From Macrothele yani (Eukaryota; Arthropoda; Arachnida; Araneae; Macrothelidae): a DNA stretch of 64,000 nt. Within the stretch, counting starts at the first letter, position 1. Every line of letters begins with the position of its first letter. The DNA lies in the NCBI GenBank assembly GCA_039090855.1, contig CM077007.1, positions 17,223,515-17,287,514 of the forward strand, read 5' to 3'. A program made the translations under genes and the position numbers. Below, piece by piece: positions 9,433 through 21,193 of this stretch. Under the pieces are notes generated by a model. The model was not told the origin of the DNA. It made no database searches and worked only from the letters and a program-made list of their open reading frames with translations.

Positions 9433-9831
9433 TTACAGCCAGCAGTTCACCGAGGACACTTGGGAAGCAGAAGCCTTGCAGACGGTCCGTAGTTCCATCT
9501 TTCAATAAGACACCGCCCTGCCACATGTGGCGCGGAATATGCAAAATCTCCTAGATACCCAACATGTGTCATTACTTTCTTCGCCTGAAGCTCGCTAGAT
9601 TTATCGGGCAGTGAACGTGTCTGGCATTGGTCGCTCGGCGATTGGGAAGAAAATTCCCAGCATGAGCTTCGGGTCCGAATACAGACAGCATGATAAACAG
9701 ACATAGATTACCTCTTCAGCTCAATGTCACACCGCGTACACGCTGTTATCGTGGCTCATAGGAGCTTCGCTGAGTCCAGGATATTGTATCTTCCTCTGCA
9801 CTAACAGCACTGCTGACTTCTGATCGTTCAT
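9433..9831 (-). pseudogene. histone H2A relic
   Basis: On the minus strand, DNA-level matches to H2A appear in the right order. They run from an ATG at 9831 through segments matching the coding of GRIHRLLRKGNYAERVGAG, APVYLAAV, EYLAAEVLELAG, ARDNKKTR, HLQLAIRND, LLSGVTIAQGGVL and AVLLPKK, ending at a TAA at 9433. The clearest blocks are CTAGCGAGCTTCAGGCGAAG and GGCAGGGCGGTGTCTT. Frameshifts and roughly 10-25 base insertions break it. Its 3' end faces that of the H4 relic, the arrangement found in insect histone repeats. H2B was considered for the last segment, but H2A explains the whole stretch. Confidence 0.65.
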
Positions 9832-10084
9832 GTTTTGCATTGAAAGTATTCTTCCATATATATTTAATTTCGTTACCTCGTGTATATCTTCGTGTTTCAA
9901 TATTCACAAACAGCAGTGTACATCAGTTTTCGTTTCTACTCATATAACTGTTATTTAGACTCTCCTTCAACTTACCATGGCTGATGGTGACCAAGCATTT
10001 ATCCGCTGCCTTATGGACGAGAAGTCACAGAGCCGATATCTTGCTAGTTGTCTAAACTGAGTCTGTGTTAGAGCCCCAGTTGAA

Positions 10085-10215
10085 GCATGGTTGGTGTTTT
10101 TGTAAGGTGCTCATTCTACCCCTTTCCTAGAAACAGTGACCCCAAATCAGAGCAGCCGACTGTTCATAGCTCTCAGATTTTCCCATTTGCTCGCAGTGGT
10201 CGTTAAACTCCCAAA
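10085..10215 (+). mobile_element. diverged 3' part of SINE family A
   Basis: The order CCTTTCCTAGAAACAGTGACC, AATCAGAGCAGCCGACTG, TTCATAGCTC, CAGTGGTCGTTAAACTCCCAA follows the 3' half of the intact copy at 31758-31981. The tRNA-like head is not visible. Confidence 0.6.
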
Positions 10216-10219
10216 ACAA

Positions 10220-12275
10220 AACAGAAAGTGTGCATCTCCCGCAGGTTTATGGTAATATGATCATGTTCCGCTACCGCCAAATATCTGCTGTGATTCGGAA
10301 GTCCCTCTAAACCGTTGGTATTGGAAGAGAGTTTCGTTACAGATGTTTTGGTGAGAAAAAAAAAGTTGAATTTAATTCATTTTGGGTATATTGAATTGGA
10401 TTGATATTTATTAATCGCGTTATATTTATGCTGGTATTGAAATCCATATGGAAACCATAGAAAAATTAAATTTGGGAGATGGGTGGATGCATTTCGAAAC
10501 AAAAATATTTTCTAAGTACTAGAAAAGGCCATGAACATCCTAAACAAAAATGCATCTGAAAATTTACATTCCACAAGAAGTTATTGGAAAGTTTGCGTTG
10601 TTTGTATTCAAGCAGAGTTGAGTCACCTGAAAGTGCAAAAATAAGTGGATATTGTTGCATGTGTATGAAAATGTGTCACTATAAGTCATACGATAAAATG
10701 TACTCGTTCAATAACAACTTGTGGAGGCGGTGAAAGTCAATTTAAAAAGGTTAGGACAAAAATTGCAGTTATGAAAAACCTTATAATACCAGGATTCGGA
10801 TCGATAGCCTTAGTCAAGCTAAGGGGGAGTACATGGGACCAAGTCATGGAAGACAACAGCACACAAAAATTTCTCACACTGCACTCATTTTGAACTTTTT
10901 TTTTGAAAGGCTACTGCCTGTATTTATTATTTTTCTTTAAAAACTTAATAAGTTAATTTAGTGGACAAACAGATGGTATTTCCTTTTTTCTTGTTTGTTT
11001 AAACACAGCAGTATAAAACAGAATCTCAATTTTCTTTCTATTTGGCCACTGGCCTTATGAACAGCACAACTTTACATATTTCAACACAGTTGGTTTGAAC
11101 ACTAGGCATGCATCCAAAATTATACCATGATTCACAGAGCTTACAAAAAAAAATACTGGATTATTTTTAATTCTACAAGGTGGACAAATTCTGTTCTTTT
11201 GAAACGTACTCTCTTCTCTCTCACCCAGTTAGCTCAATGACCAATTTACAATTTTACACTTATTGATTTAAATTTAAACAATCTTAGCAAACTCCGCAAT
11301 CTCCCAGACCAGATTCAAAGACTTCAATTAAATTTACAGTTATTTTAAGAGCCACAAATTATACTTTAACAAATCTACTATCAGCAAGTAAACAAACCAA
11401 GTAAATTATCCTCAAAACAGAATTTACACTGAGCACAAGCATTAATTAACATTACATAACCCATAGAACTATCCTGAATGAACCTACTTCACTTATAAAG
11501 AAACCTCACTAACTAATCTTAAAACTTATCACTATTCATAATATCAACATAATTCAGAAATTCAAACAATCTTCTTGCACTAGCTTGCTCATAAAAATCA
11601 CCTCACTCTGCACTTCACATAATAGCTCAGGATACTTAATAACTCTATACTGTAAACAAAAGCTCAAAATACCAATTAACTAAATTTCCAAACTAAATAT
11701 CAAGTTCACTAACACCAACAACCAGAATTTAGAATTTTCATCCCTAGCACTACAGCAAATCATAAACAAATAAATTTAGATACTTTAAATCACCAAACAA
11801 ACTTGAATTTAACACCTGCAGTGAATTACTGAGGTAGCGGTGAGGCAAATACTCTCAGTTCAGACACTACCCTGGGTTTTGAGAACCAACACAGGAAGAA
11901 AATACCAAGTCAGGCTGAAGGCGTGAAATTGGGTCGTGAATCCACTTTCAGCCTATGCAAAGGGAAAGAAAAAAATCCTCAAGTGTGACACATCATCATC
12001 AGGCACAGAATTTCCTGTAACATGATCTCACCACATTTCTTGAAGCAACGCTCGACCGACCCTCGCTGGCAGTACATATCTCCGTGAGCAGCGAGACTAC
12101 TGGGGGGGGTTTGAAGACAAGTTTTCCCCCAAAAACCACGTCTTCAAGGATCTCCCCTTTTCGAACCAATGCATGATCCCACCTTGATCAACCACGCCTG
12201 CAAGAGCCTGTCGTACTTCAACCCTAAATACTCCAGGCACATCTGGCCCAGAACTAACACAACTATATCTCAGGA
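10220..12275. other. intron 1 stretch, AT-rich, no recognised gene
   Basis: From about 10870 the sequence becomes strongly AT-rich with short A and T runs. No domain-bearing frame is seen on either strand. Confidence 0.4.
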
Positions 12276-12279
12276 ACAA

Positions 12280-12675
12280 TTCACTTATCTCTGTATATAT
12301 CCCAAGAAATTCTAAATCACAATATCCACATATATCCCAGGAAAATTCACTTTATCTCTCTATATCCCAAGAAATCCTAAATCACAGTATCCACATATAT
12401 CCCAGGAAAATTCACTTTATCTCTCTATATCCCAAGAAATCCTAAATCACTATATCCACATATATCCCAGGAAAATTCACTTATCTCTCTATATCCCAAG
12501 AAATCCTAAATCACAATATCCACATATATCCCAGGAAAATTCACTTTATCTCTCTATATCCCAAGAAATCCTAAATCACAGTATCCACATATATCCCAGG
12601 AAAATTCACTTTATCTCTCTATATCCCAAGAAATCCTAAATCACAGTATCCACATATATCCCAGGAAAATTCACT
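12280..12675. repeat. minisatellite, about 64-bp unit, six to seven copies
   Basis: AAATTCACTTTATCTCTCTA recurs at steps of 64-65 bases (about 12280, 12344, 12408, 12472, 12537, 12602, 12666). Each is followed by TATCCCAAGAAATCCTAAAT and CACATATATCCCAGG. Copies differ at only a few positions, so amplification is recent. Confidence 0.95.
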
Positions 12676-12679
12676 AGCA

Positions 12680-15240
12680 AGGAAATTCTTCTGCACCATG
12701 GCAATGCGCAGGTCCACTTCAGACAATACACTGACCATTTACATAACCCACTAAATATTTTCACCTTATTGAAAATTAAAATTACATTTAGACTTTTAAC
12801 CTTATAGTAAAAACAAGAAAATTTAGGCCAAAGAAAAGAACAATTAATACTGGAACTGGTGAGCAAAAGTGTGTCTTCTCAACCCATGATGTTCATTCTT
12901 TTTGTGAAATACTAAACTTGAGAACAAAAAAATACTTTAACTTCTATTCTGCACATATCGCATCCTGGTGAAAATTCCCTACTCAGAGCCCTCTGCCCTA
13001 GGACAAGTTCCCTGCTTGCCCTAAGATCACCCCTTTCCAATGGGAGATTAACACTCATCTGGAGCATGTAAAATACTGGTCCTCAATTAACACTCCTACC
13101 ATCTCAATTTCGACACTCAACACTCCAAGAATGTAAACAGCACTTTAGGTTTCCAATTTCATCACACTATAATATGTTCCCAAAATTTCAACATAAATCA
13201 TCCCATAATTTATTTTCACCCAAAAAAAAAATAACTCAACGCTGTAAAAAGGCTAGAGAAAAAATGTTTACAATTATTTTATCACCCACGACATCACAAT
13301 AACACTGCTTTTCAATTATCACATGCCCAACTAAACTATTATCGATGCACCAAAATTCACTGTGCCCAACTATTAAACTAAATTTTTCCGATACATCAAA
13401 ATTTACTGGCCTGGGAAGTTGCTAAAATACCAGACATGACAGCACAAAAAAAAAACATAAATGAAAGCATTTTCAACTCCCCTCTCTTTTTTTTTCTTTT
13501 TTTCTGAATTCGTACCTGAGTAACTAATACATTTTAATTTTGAAAGCTGAACGACGACACAGCCAAAATCAGAGGGAAAAAAAACTTGCTCTTTTTCTTT
13601 TTGTTTCTTATGCTCAGCTCGAAGTTTAGGTACCCTGCGTGGGATGTTATATATCAATACAAAAAGATATGAACTAAAACATTACCTTCGAGCTGGCGTT
13701 CCCTTTTTTTTCTTCTTCTGTTTTCACCACAGTTTACAGTCCTGGCACAACCACATTCTCGTTAGAATTTCTTTTTTTGTTTTCTTCCTCCCAGTTCCCT
13801 TCCTTAAACGGTTAGTAGCAGAGGTAACCATTTCCGAAACCTCGGGATGAGATGGAACCTTTGAGGCAGGCCTCCTTTTCGGAGTATCAGCCGAGGGTGA
13901 AGCTGTAGAGGCTGGGCCCATTCTTTCCGGAATTTCCATAAGGGAGAAGGCATGTCCCCCTTCTTTTCCTTAGCGACATTGTCCCAGCCTGCCACCATTT
14001 TGTTCCTCAGGGCGAGGTTCCCGGCCGGTGGAATGCCGCTTTAACTGCGTTCTACATCGTCAAAAATTTTTTAATAGGCAGCCCAGATCCAGAGTGTCCC
14101 CTTGTGGTGGACTGGTGGTCAGCAAGATGCTGCCATGGAAAAAACTCTTTTTTTTTCTCTGTGGTTCTCTCCCGCCAAAAGGCGAGGAGAAAAAAAAACT
14201 CCGCCGTCCCCTCTTTCTCTGACGTCCAGCAGCAAGACAAGAGCAAAAGTGACTCTCAACGGATAAAAACTCTGGGGGTGCTTGAAACCGCTGACCCCCC
14301 CCCCCCCCCCTCATTGGTCGAAACTTCAGCCTAGCAACTCACGACTCTCCAACGGAATCTTCACTCCCACGCCTCGAGTGACCTCTGACCTTCACACGTG
14401 CAGACCCAGGCTCTTCTTGACCCTGGGGTCTAAAAATAGATTTCGTTGCTGAATTCCCTACCCCAAAAGACGAAAAGATGTTACTTTTGTGCGACTTTGG
14501 AAACAGGAACGCAAAAAATGGCGAATTCTTGCTTTGCAGAAAATCACTAATTTTAATTTTTTTTTTCTTTTCTCTCGTTCCGTGATGTGAAAGTAAAATT
14601 AATTTTGATTCTCTGAGCTGCACACCTACTCGCCTTTTCCTATTGCGATAAAAGAACCGATAAAATAATTATTTTCAAAACCCCAAAGTCAGTTAAATCA
14701 AATATTATTCTTTTTTTTTTTTTTTTTTTTTCTTTCTCCAACATGAAATTTTGTTTTCCTGGTTGTGATTAAGACAAGCGAATTTTGCGCATGAATTCCC
14801 CTGCCTTTCAACCAGGAATTTTCTTCTAACGTATGTCATGGGAGAAAATTTTTGCATTAATTAATCTCTGATAAACCAACAGAAAGATTGATCAGGTCTC
14901 TCTGAAATTCACCAGAGGTTAAAATTTTCGCCATGACACAGATTAGGCCAGCCCGATTTACCTCTTGGAGTTTCGGCTAGACCGTTTAGTCTCCGATAAG
15001 ATATTAACAACCAATCACATCTCGTTCACTAATTTCTGTCGAATACTTTGTGTGTTGTATTTATTTCGATTTTTGGTGCAATATTTACAAAATTATTTTC
15101 CTTTTGAAGTTAATATTTGTTAATTGTTGCAACCTAAGTTATTCGGCACAAGTCCTCTTGTACTCGAAAAACTGAAATTTTATCAAATCATTGATTTTAA
15201 ACATGCATAAAGGATTTGTGGTTTATTATTTATTTATTTT
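12680..15240. other. intron 1 stretch with homopolymer runs, no recognised gene
   Basis: AT-rich up to about 13660. A moderately GC-richer part (13800-14450) includes a poly-C run (14287-14310), and a long T run lies at about 14712-14735. Small frames on both strands near 13724-14334 share no recognised motif. The block could be the remains of an unidentified element, but I found no ends. Confidence 0.35.
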
Positions 15241-15261
15241 TTGTTTTCGATGACATTGTAG

Positions 15262-15399
15262 CATGTCCAGAAGGATTTTTTGGGAAACACTGCATGCAGT
15301 TATGTGAATGCCCGGAATTCGGTTACGTGTGCGATCCGCAGCATGGATGTGTTCGAGAGAAATGTAATACCGTAGATGGAATCTGTGAAAATCGCATGA
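15262..15399 (+). CDS. drpr: Draper/MEGF10-type receptor, last EGF-like exon
   Basis: An acceptor TTGTAG and a donor GTAAGT bound 138 bases with phase 1 entry and exit, matching the previous exon. The product starts ACPEGFFGKHCMQLCEC and ends GICENRM. It has eight cysteines but is unlike a standard module in its second half. There the usual CxCxxGxxGxxC closing is replaced by GCVREKCNTVDGIC, so the fold may be altered. It is the membrane-proximal part of the ectodomain, since the transmembrane exon follows 1.46 kb downstream. Confidence 0.85.
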
Positions 15400-15583
15400 G
15401 TAAGTATAATCAATATTTATTTGAATGTCAATGTGTTGATGAAAGAGATATTTATATCATAACATAATAAGGTAAGTCGGCCATTATTTAGTTTCGACAA
15501 ACTTAATTCGTGAATTTTACAGAATAACGAGATTTAATTCTGCCATGCCTGTTTCAAGTTTTCAGTAAGAATTATTTAAACCA

Positions 15584-15614
15584 TTGCTTAGACCACTGCG
15601 CCACCGAGGCGGCT
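15584..15614 (-). mobile_element. short fragment of SINE family A head
   Basis: GCTTAGACCACTGCGCCACC followed by GAGGCGGC is the complement of the tRNA-like head of family A. The rest of the element is absent. Confidence 0.6.
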
Positions 15615-15619
15615 TCTTT

Positions 15620-16850
15620 TTTGATTTAGACATCTTTGTACTTGTACAAGTAGTTTATCTTACCGTACGCGCCAGACAACATTTCTGATTCATTCACGTC
15701 GCGTACGTACTCATACTTTCGAAACCTCTGTGTAGTTGCCACCATATCCATCTCTGAACGAAGCTTACGTTCACAGGAACTCTGTTCTGGCTCAATGCGC
15801 GAAGGATGTGCGCAGTGTTACGTCACGCATCGCAAAACACTTAAAGAAATCCGGTGAACAGCTCTGTAACGGCTACTGGATGTCTAATGTTGGCGTTCAG
15901 CAAGTGGATTTGTTATCTCAGCAGCGGAGAGAAAGTTTTAAATGCAAAAAGCCCCAAGTAATGACTGATTTTTTTTTATGAAATTAGAAATAGCACCAGC
16001 TCATATTCATGTGTTAATGTTCGGAGGTGTGAGGATTTTTTCCCACACACAACAAGCGACTTCTGCTTCTCGTCAATAAACAACGGAACACATTTCAGAA
16101 ACGAAGAATTACAGGAAGCAACAGGAGCGTGGCTTTACTGTCGAGGACTAACACAGCTGGAAAAATGTGTGCTAAGTTAGTGGTGATTATATCGAAAAGT
16201 AAGAATACAGTATGATGATGTGTTAGGATTAGAACTTACTGAATACCACATCGTAGTTTTGCTGAAATTAACTGCATATACCAGTATGGGTCACATTTTA
16301 AAAATAAATTATGAAAACTCTCGGTGTAGCAAAATATAGTACTACTCTTAAACTGTCAGGATGAAATTTACGACCTAGGATTGTAAAAAAATTGAACTTT
16401 CAGGAAATGTCAGCACAGCTAAAAGTTTCTAAAGAAAGCCATCTTCCTGCTTTCCGAACACCTCAACGTAACTGATGAAAGAAAAAATGAATGCCACCAT
16501 ATTCATAAATTCGTTCGAAAACATTCACATCATTTTCGTCATGTGACAAGCACACTCTGATGTGTGGGAAATCCTGCCACTGACAGCAAAAAACATTCTT
16601 AAACAAAAATAAATGAATAAATGAAGGATTTGTTTGTTTTTGTTCACAGCGATCACTGTCTTTAATCATGTCATTATTTTACGTGGATTCGTGCTTAACG
16701 AAAAAGAAAACTAAATTTTCGAAATGATTTGCTTCATATTTAAGTTCTATAGAAGTTATTAAATGCCTTTTAAACCTCGCAATTTGATTTTTTTATAATT
16801 TTTAGCAATTTAGCAGGAGTTGCTGAGTTTTTTATATATATTTTTTTGGT
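15620..16850. other. intron 2 remainder, no recognised feature
   Basis: The frame at 15736-15981 starts with TTG and shows no motif. I see no supported gene or repeat. Confidence 0.4.
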
Positions 16851-16861
16851 TATCTATGTAG

Positions 16862-17012
16862 GAGCAGATAAACTAGGCAGTGAAGAACACTCTAATCTTG
16901 CTGCAGCCATTAGTATTCCTTTGGCAGTTGCTCTCATTATTGTCGTCGCTTTCGTCATTATGTACTACAAGAGAAAAATGGATCACCTAAAATCAGATTT
17001 GGCCTACGCTGC
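16862..17012 (+). CDS. drpr: Draper/MEGF10-type receptor, transmembrane exon
   Basis: The acceptor is TATGTAG and the donor GTAAGT. Entry is phase 1 and exit phase 2. The product runs from a short polar stretch (KLGSEEHSN) into a hydrophobic helix (AAAISIPLAVALIIVVAFVI). A stop-transfer and juxtamembrane sequence follows: MYYKRKMDHLKSDLAYA. The YYKRK..LKS pattern followed by a downstream NPxY is what Draper-type receptors show. The single helix puts the EGF repeats outside and the tyrosine motifs inside. The exon falls between short frames and would be missed by a plain ORF search. Confidence 0.9.
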
Positions 17013-19060
17013 GTAAGTAAATATTTTTTTAACTTATTGATTAACTTTCATCCTTTATTAATTTTCAATACACATAGGTTGAATGAAGTCCGTACAATTA
17101 TGACTTGAGACTGAATGAATATATTGTGGTAAAACGAAATATTCTCTAAACGTCATTACACTCTCCGGACTAGAGGGCATTGTTGGGGACAGGAGTTTGA
17201 GTAAACGGGTATTGTCCAATACATGATTTTCCTGCATGGGCCTATTTTCTGTATTACAGTCCAACAACTCTCCCAAATTTCGGCAATGATCAGTAGGTAA
17301 TTTTGTAAAAGCTGTCCCACTGGATTTCATCTTTGTTCCAGGTCTTGGTATCCATCATCACTTCAACATTATATCCATAGTAATTCTGACGAAAATTTTG
17401 GTCCGCTTTATTATAAATTGGATTGGGAGAAGCTGAAACTCATATGATATCCGAACTTAGATGTGAGACGTAGGATACTCATCTTGAGAAAAAACTTCCT
17501 GTATCCAAGAACCAACGTCGACGTGAAAGGTATTTTGTGACCTAAGCTACTGAGTCATAACTTCTCCCATCACGTATTATGCGGCATCATAAAAGAATTA
17601 CGGGATTTCAGATGCTTAATACAAAGCTGATCAACAAGTACGTAATTTCCGATAACCTCTGGTGGCAGATCAGGGATATGTTAATCGGCATTTCCCAAGT
17701 AATTACATTGTCATGACTTAAAAGTGTTGTTTGGCGATGCATTTGGATAAAAACGCAACGTGCTGGAAAACAGATTCAAGTGGAAATTCGAGAGATGTAA
17801 CAATGATGTGTGCATTAAGACATGTGTAAACTGTAGATTTTATGCAAACCTTTCCATACCAAGCCAGGGACACAGTGATTTTTTTATGCTCATTAGTAGT
17901 TATTTGATGTTAACGTTACGTTTGTAACAAAAGAGAACCGCTGTACTCTTGTTTTGGCTCTTGGATCGAAAATTGTGGCGTCACTAAATAAGCCATGGCT
18001 TTCAGAAATACCATTCCTGTTAAATGTATACAACGGCAACTGCAGTTTCTGGGCCTCAAAGTTTGACGCCGCTAAAGCTGTTGGACCAGCTCTTAAACAG
18101 AACCTCACTCAATGAGATGGCACCTGTTCAGCGAAACCTCAACATGTATTTATTAGTTAACTGTAATCGTTCGGCATAATTTTCTACGTATGTGTGAAAA
18201 CAGAAACGCCTGTTGATAAGACATCTGTTACTCTGTGGTTTACAGGAAACAGAAAATCAAGAATACCAGGAACATCCAAAGAGCTTGTGAAATGCATCTT
18301 TGAAAGTCATGCATGTGGATTCCGCAAAGGTACCCATCGCACGTCTGGTCTAGACTTTGGTGCATGTAAGATTACCATCCAGAATGAGCTGCATAAGTGG
18401 CTCAACTTCAATGCGCATGATATATCCATCTGAGACATGAAAGAACAATCTGTATGACTCCAGAATCCAGGTCCCCTCACAAAGACTAACGTCTCCCCCT
18501 TTTTTCTTCGTTCAGATTCTTTAAGTAAAAGACATTTCTGAGAGTGGTACCTGCTAGAGCTCGATGGTATTCCATTCACGTGGACAGATGTTTCTTCCTC
18601 CCCATATTTTTCAGGTGAATGGACGCCTTTTGGAGAAATATCAGCTACACATCCCTAGTAATCCATTTACGTAGACAGATATTTCTTATCTCATTTACAA
18701 GGAAAATATGAAGAACGTCTGATCTATAACTGGATAGTAACGAATCTGGCAGTCGGATGCGCATGCGACTCGAACATTCTTATCTGGCTAATTGTTCTCT
18801 GGTATGCAAAATTACGCATTACCCTCAGCGTCATGGAGTGATGTCAGGACTATCATTTGCCATTGAGTTGTGCCGCCTTTCGAATTCTATTCCGTGTAAT
18901 TTTGCCGTCTTAGTACAGTGATTAAACCGACCCTTCCAAGAACGGTAACAATCCGATTCACATGTCCTTTGGAAAGGTTGATTTTTCTGCAATTTCCCTT
19001 TACGTAATCCACCTATTTTCTTTAATCGCATTCTCAACGTCATTCACGTGACTCATTGCT
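17013..19060. other. intron 3, first part: no recognised feature
   Basis: No transposon ends, tRNA-like heads or domain-bearing frames recognised. The frame at 18194-18433 begins with GTG and shows no known motif. Confidence 0.4.
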
Positions 19061-19103
19061 TGGTTGATTTTTCTATCCGTCTCCCGGATAGCGTCCGAGT
19101 ATA

Positions 19104-20323
19104 TACTGAAGAGCAACTGAATTAGAGATACCTGTCTAGTAACATGTAGCACCACCTTCCGCCCTGATGACGGCGGCGATTCGTCTCGGCATGGACTCTA
19201 CAAGACACCGGAAGCGTTGGGAAGCCATAGAGACCCACGACCCCTGAACAAGCTCCCACATTTCACAAAGATTTGATGGAGGGGGTCAGAGCCTCGAACA
19301 TCTCTCTCGATGACATCCCAGATGTGCTCGATGGGATTGAGGTAAGGTGACCTAGCTGGCCAAGGAAGCGAGGTCACGTCGATGGAGTGTTCATCCAACC
19401 ATTCGGATACAATTCGGGAGCGATGGCACGGTGCGTTGTTTTGTTGCAAGATGAGGTCCCCAGTGGGATGTTGAAGACGCACGAACGGGAGCAAATGGTC
19501 GTCTAAGACATCCCGTTAACTTTGACCTGTGAGGGACGATGTCACACGTGCTAAGGGTCCCATTTCAGTCCACGTAAACAGTCCCCAGACGAGAATGCCA
19601 ACCCCACCAGCTTGAAGAGCACCCTGCTGGCAAGAAGGATCTGTCGCTTCATGTGGTTTGCGCAGTACTCGTATCCTGGCATCCGCATGTACCAACGTGA
19701 ATCTCGACTCATCAGTCCAGGCAACATTTTCCCACATGTCTAGGGTCCAGTGGCGATGTTCCAGCGCCCATGCTAATCTTTGCACCCTGTGGTGTGCGGT
19801 CAGCAGCGGTATATACTCTCGTGGGACGATGGCTTCTGTACCCCATAGCGAGGAGATAGTTCTGGATGGTGTGGCTGCTTACACGTTTTTGTGCACCAGC
19901 GTTAAATTGCCGAGTGATTTCTTGCACTGTGGCCCATCTATCCGCTGTTACAATGCGAGCTAGCCGACGATGACCCCGCTCATTCACACGCTGTTGTCAA
20001 AGCAGTTGTCCCTTGCAGGGATGGTTTTACCGGATTCGATGTACTCACGGTGCACCCGTGACACAGTGGCTCGTGAAAATCCCAGTGCCTGCATGACTAC
20101 CGAGATAGTGACCCATTCGCCGGGCCCCGACAATATGCCCACGATCAAATGCGCTTAGATCCTTCGTCTTAACCATACTGTGTCCGAATCTTACTGATTC
20201 CCGTCGCATCACTCCTTATATTGTCGGATCGCTGCATACGTCATGTCGTTTCCGTTTACAGGGCCGTCCACAGCGCCATATTTGCATAACGCCAGCTGTC
20301 TCTAATTCAATTGCTCTTCAGTG
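19104..20323 (-). mobile_element. Tc1-like transposon, copy 1, with broken transposase
   Basis: The ends are inverted repeats of about 28 bp (ACTGAAGAGCAACTGAATTA and the complement of TAATTCAATTGCTCTTCAGT), flanked by TA on both sides; length 1220 bp. The minus strand carries Tc1 transposase pieces: a helix-turn-helix part (RATVQEITRQF-like, then SSHTIQNYLLAMGYRSHRPTR), the first catalytic motif AWTDESRFTLVHAD, and SPYLNPIEHIWD. The second motif reads QQNNAPCH where the family has QQDNAPCH, so the second aspartate is lost. Frameshifts split the gene into three frames. It is closely related to the copy at 58355-59533 and is inserted inside a tRNA-like SINE. Confidence 0.9.
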
Positions 20324-20590
20324 TATGCTAACCATTATACCACCCAGAATGACCAAGTTTCGATTAATCTGAATATAATCATCACAGGATTCGCTAGTTA
20401 TTGATGGTTATATTCAAATTAATTGGAAACTTGAAACTTGGTCGTTCTGGGTGGTGTAATGGTTAGCATACTCGGGCGCTATCCGGAAGACGCGGATTCC
20501 CGCTCCAAGACGAGATCATCCATGTCATATTTACACTAATAAACGGATTCATATCTTCCAAATTTGTATTCTTATGCTTTGATGTTTCAA
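20324..20590 (+). mobile_element. tRNA-like SINE family D, inverted pair
   Basis: The plus-strand copy reads TCTGGGTGGTGTAATGGTTA as A-box region, then GCGGATTCCCGCTCC as B-box region, then the tail shared with 137-196. An inverted partial copy at 20324-20381 pairs with about 20405-20470 to form a long imperfect hairpin. The inverted copy continues on the far side of the Tc1-like element at 19070-19103 (CCGGATAGCGTCCGAGTA), so that transposon jumped into its tRNA-like head at a TA. Confidence 0.6.
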
Positions 20591-20759
20591 AATGATTTCA
20601 TGTAGCGTTAAATGAAAATTAAGAATGCACTGAACATGACAGCAATATTCACAAATTTCAGTTGCTTCTTTTATTCCGACTTCCGTTAAAGCTGCGTAAA
20701 AAAATGTTTCTTTATATTTGTGTTAGTAATCTAAGACCGGTTTTTATCTTCTTTTGTAG

Positions 20760-20785
20760 GTACAACAGTGATGTTGGAGAGCCAG
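20760..20785 (+). CDS. drpr: Draper/MEGF10-type receptor, 26-bp microexon
   Basis: TTTTGTAG precedes and GTAAAT follows 26 bases that join phase 2 to phase 1, exactly as the neighbouring exons require. They encode YNSDVGEP within the cytoplasmic juxtamembrane segment, giving LAYAAYNSDVGEPASILDD across three exons. The support is splice-site quality, phase fit and the matching position of a Tyr-x-Ala/Ser-Asp stretch in Draper-type tails. Skipping it would break the frame. Confidence 0.8.
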
Positions 20786-21193
20786 GTAAATCTGAATTCC
20801 TTACATTTAAAGTCAATACTGTCAAAATAACATTATTTCATGTTTCTTTTTTTAAGAAAATGCAGTTTCATGAAAGAATTCAAAATCTTATCAAGTTACC
20901 AGAAACAAAGTTTTTGTGATGACTATTCAGTTTACACAGTTTCTGTTTTTTTCTAATGTCCAATTTTACAGGTTGTTTGCTCTATTATTTAGTCTTAAAA
21001 CCGAATTTTATATTAAAAACATGTTTTATCAATTAAATAAAAAAGCATGAAACATATAAAATGTATTTTTCTGAAAGTTGTAGGACACCATGGATTCCAG
21101 TGCTTCATATAATGTTCAAACAGTTCCGCAAGCAAACAATTATATATCGCACGATGCCTATGCATTCAACAGAGTTTGAACTACCACAATGTA

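Noticed and set aside
9433..9560. H2B reading of the minus-strand ARLLLP segment
   Set aside because: H2A explains this segment and the 270 bases upstream in order, including the AQGGVL and LQLAIRND coding blocks. H2B fits only the last piece.
12280..12675. CRISPR-like array
   Set aside because: Units are contiguous 64-bp tandem copies without unique spacers, in a eukaryotic intron. It is a minisatellite.
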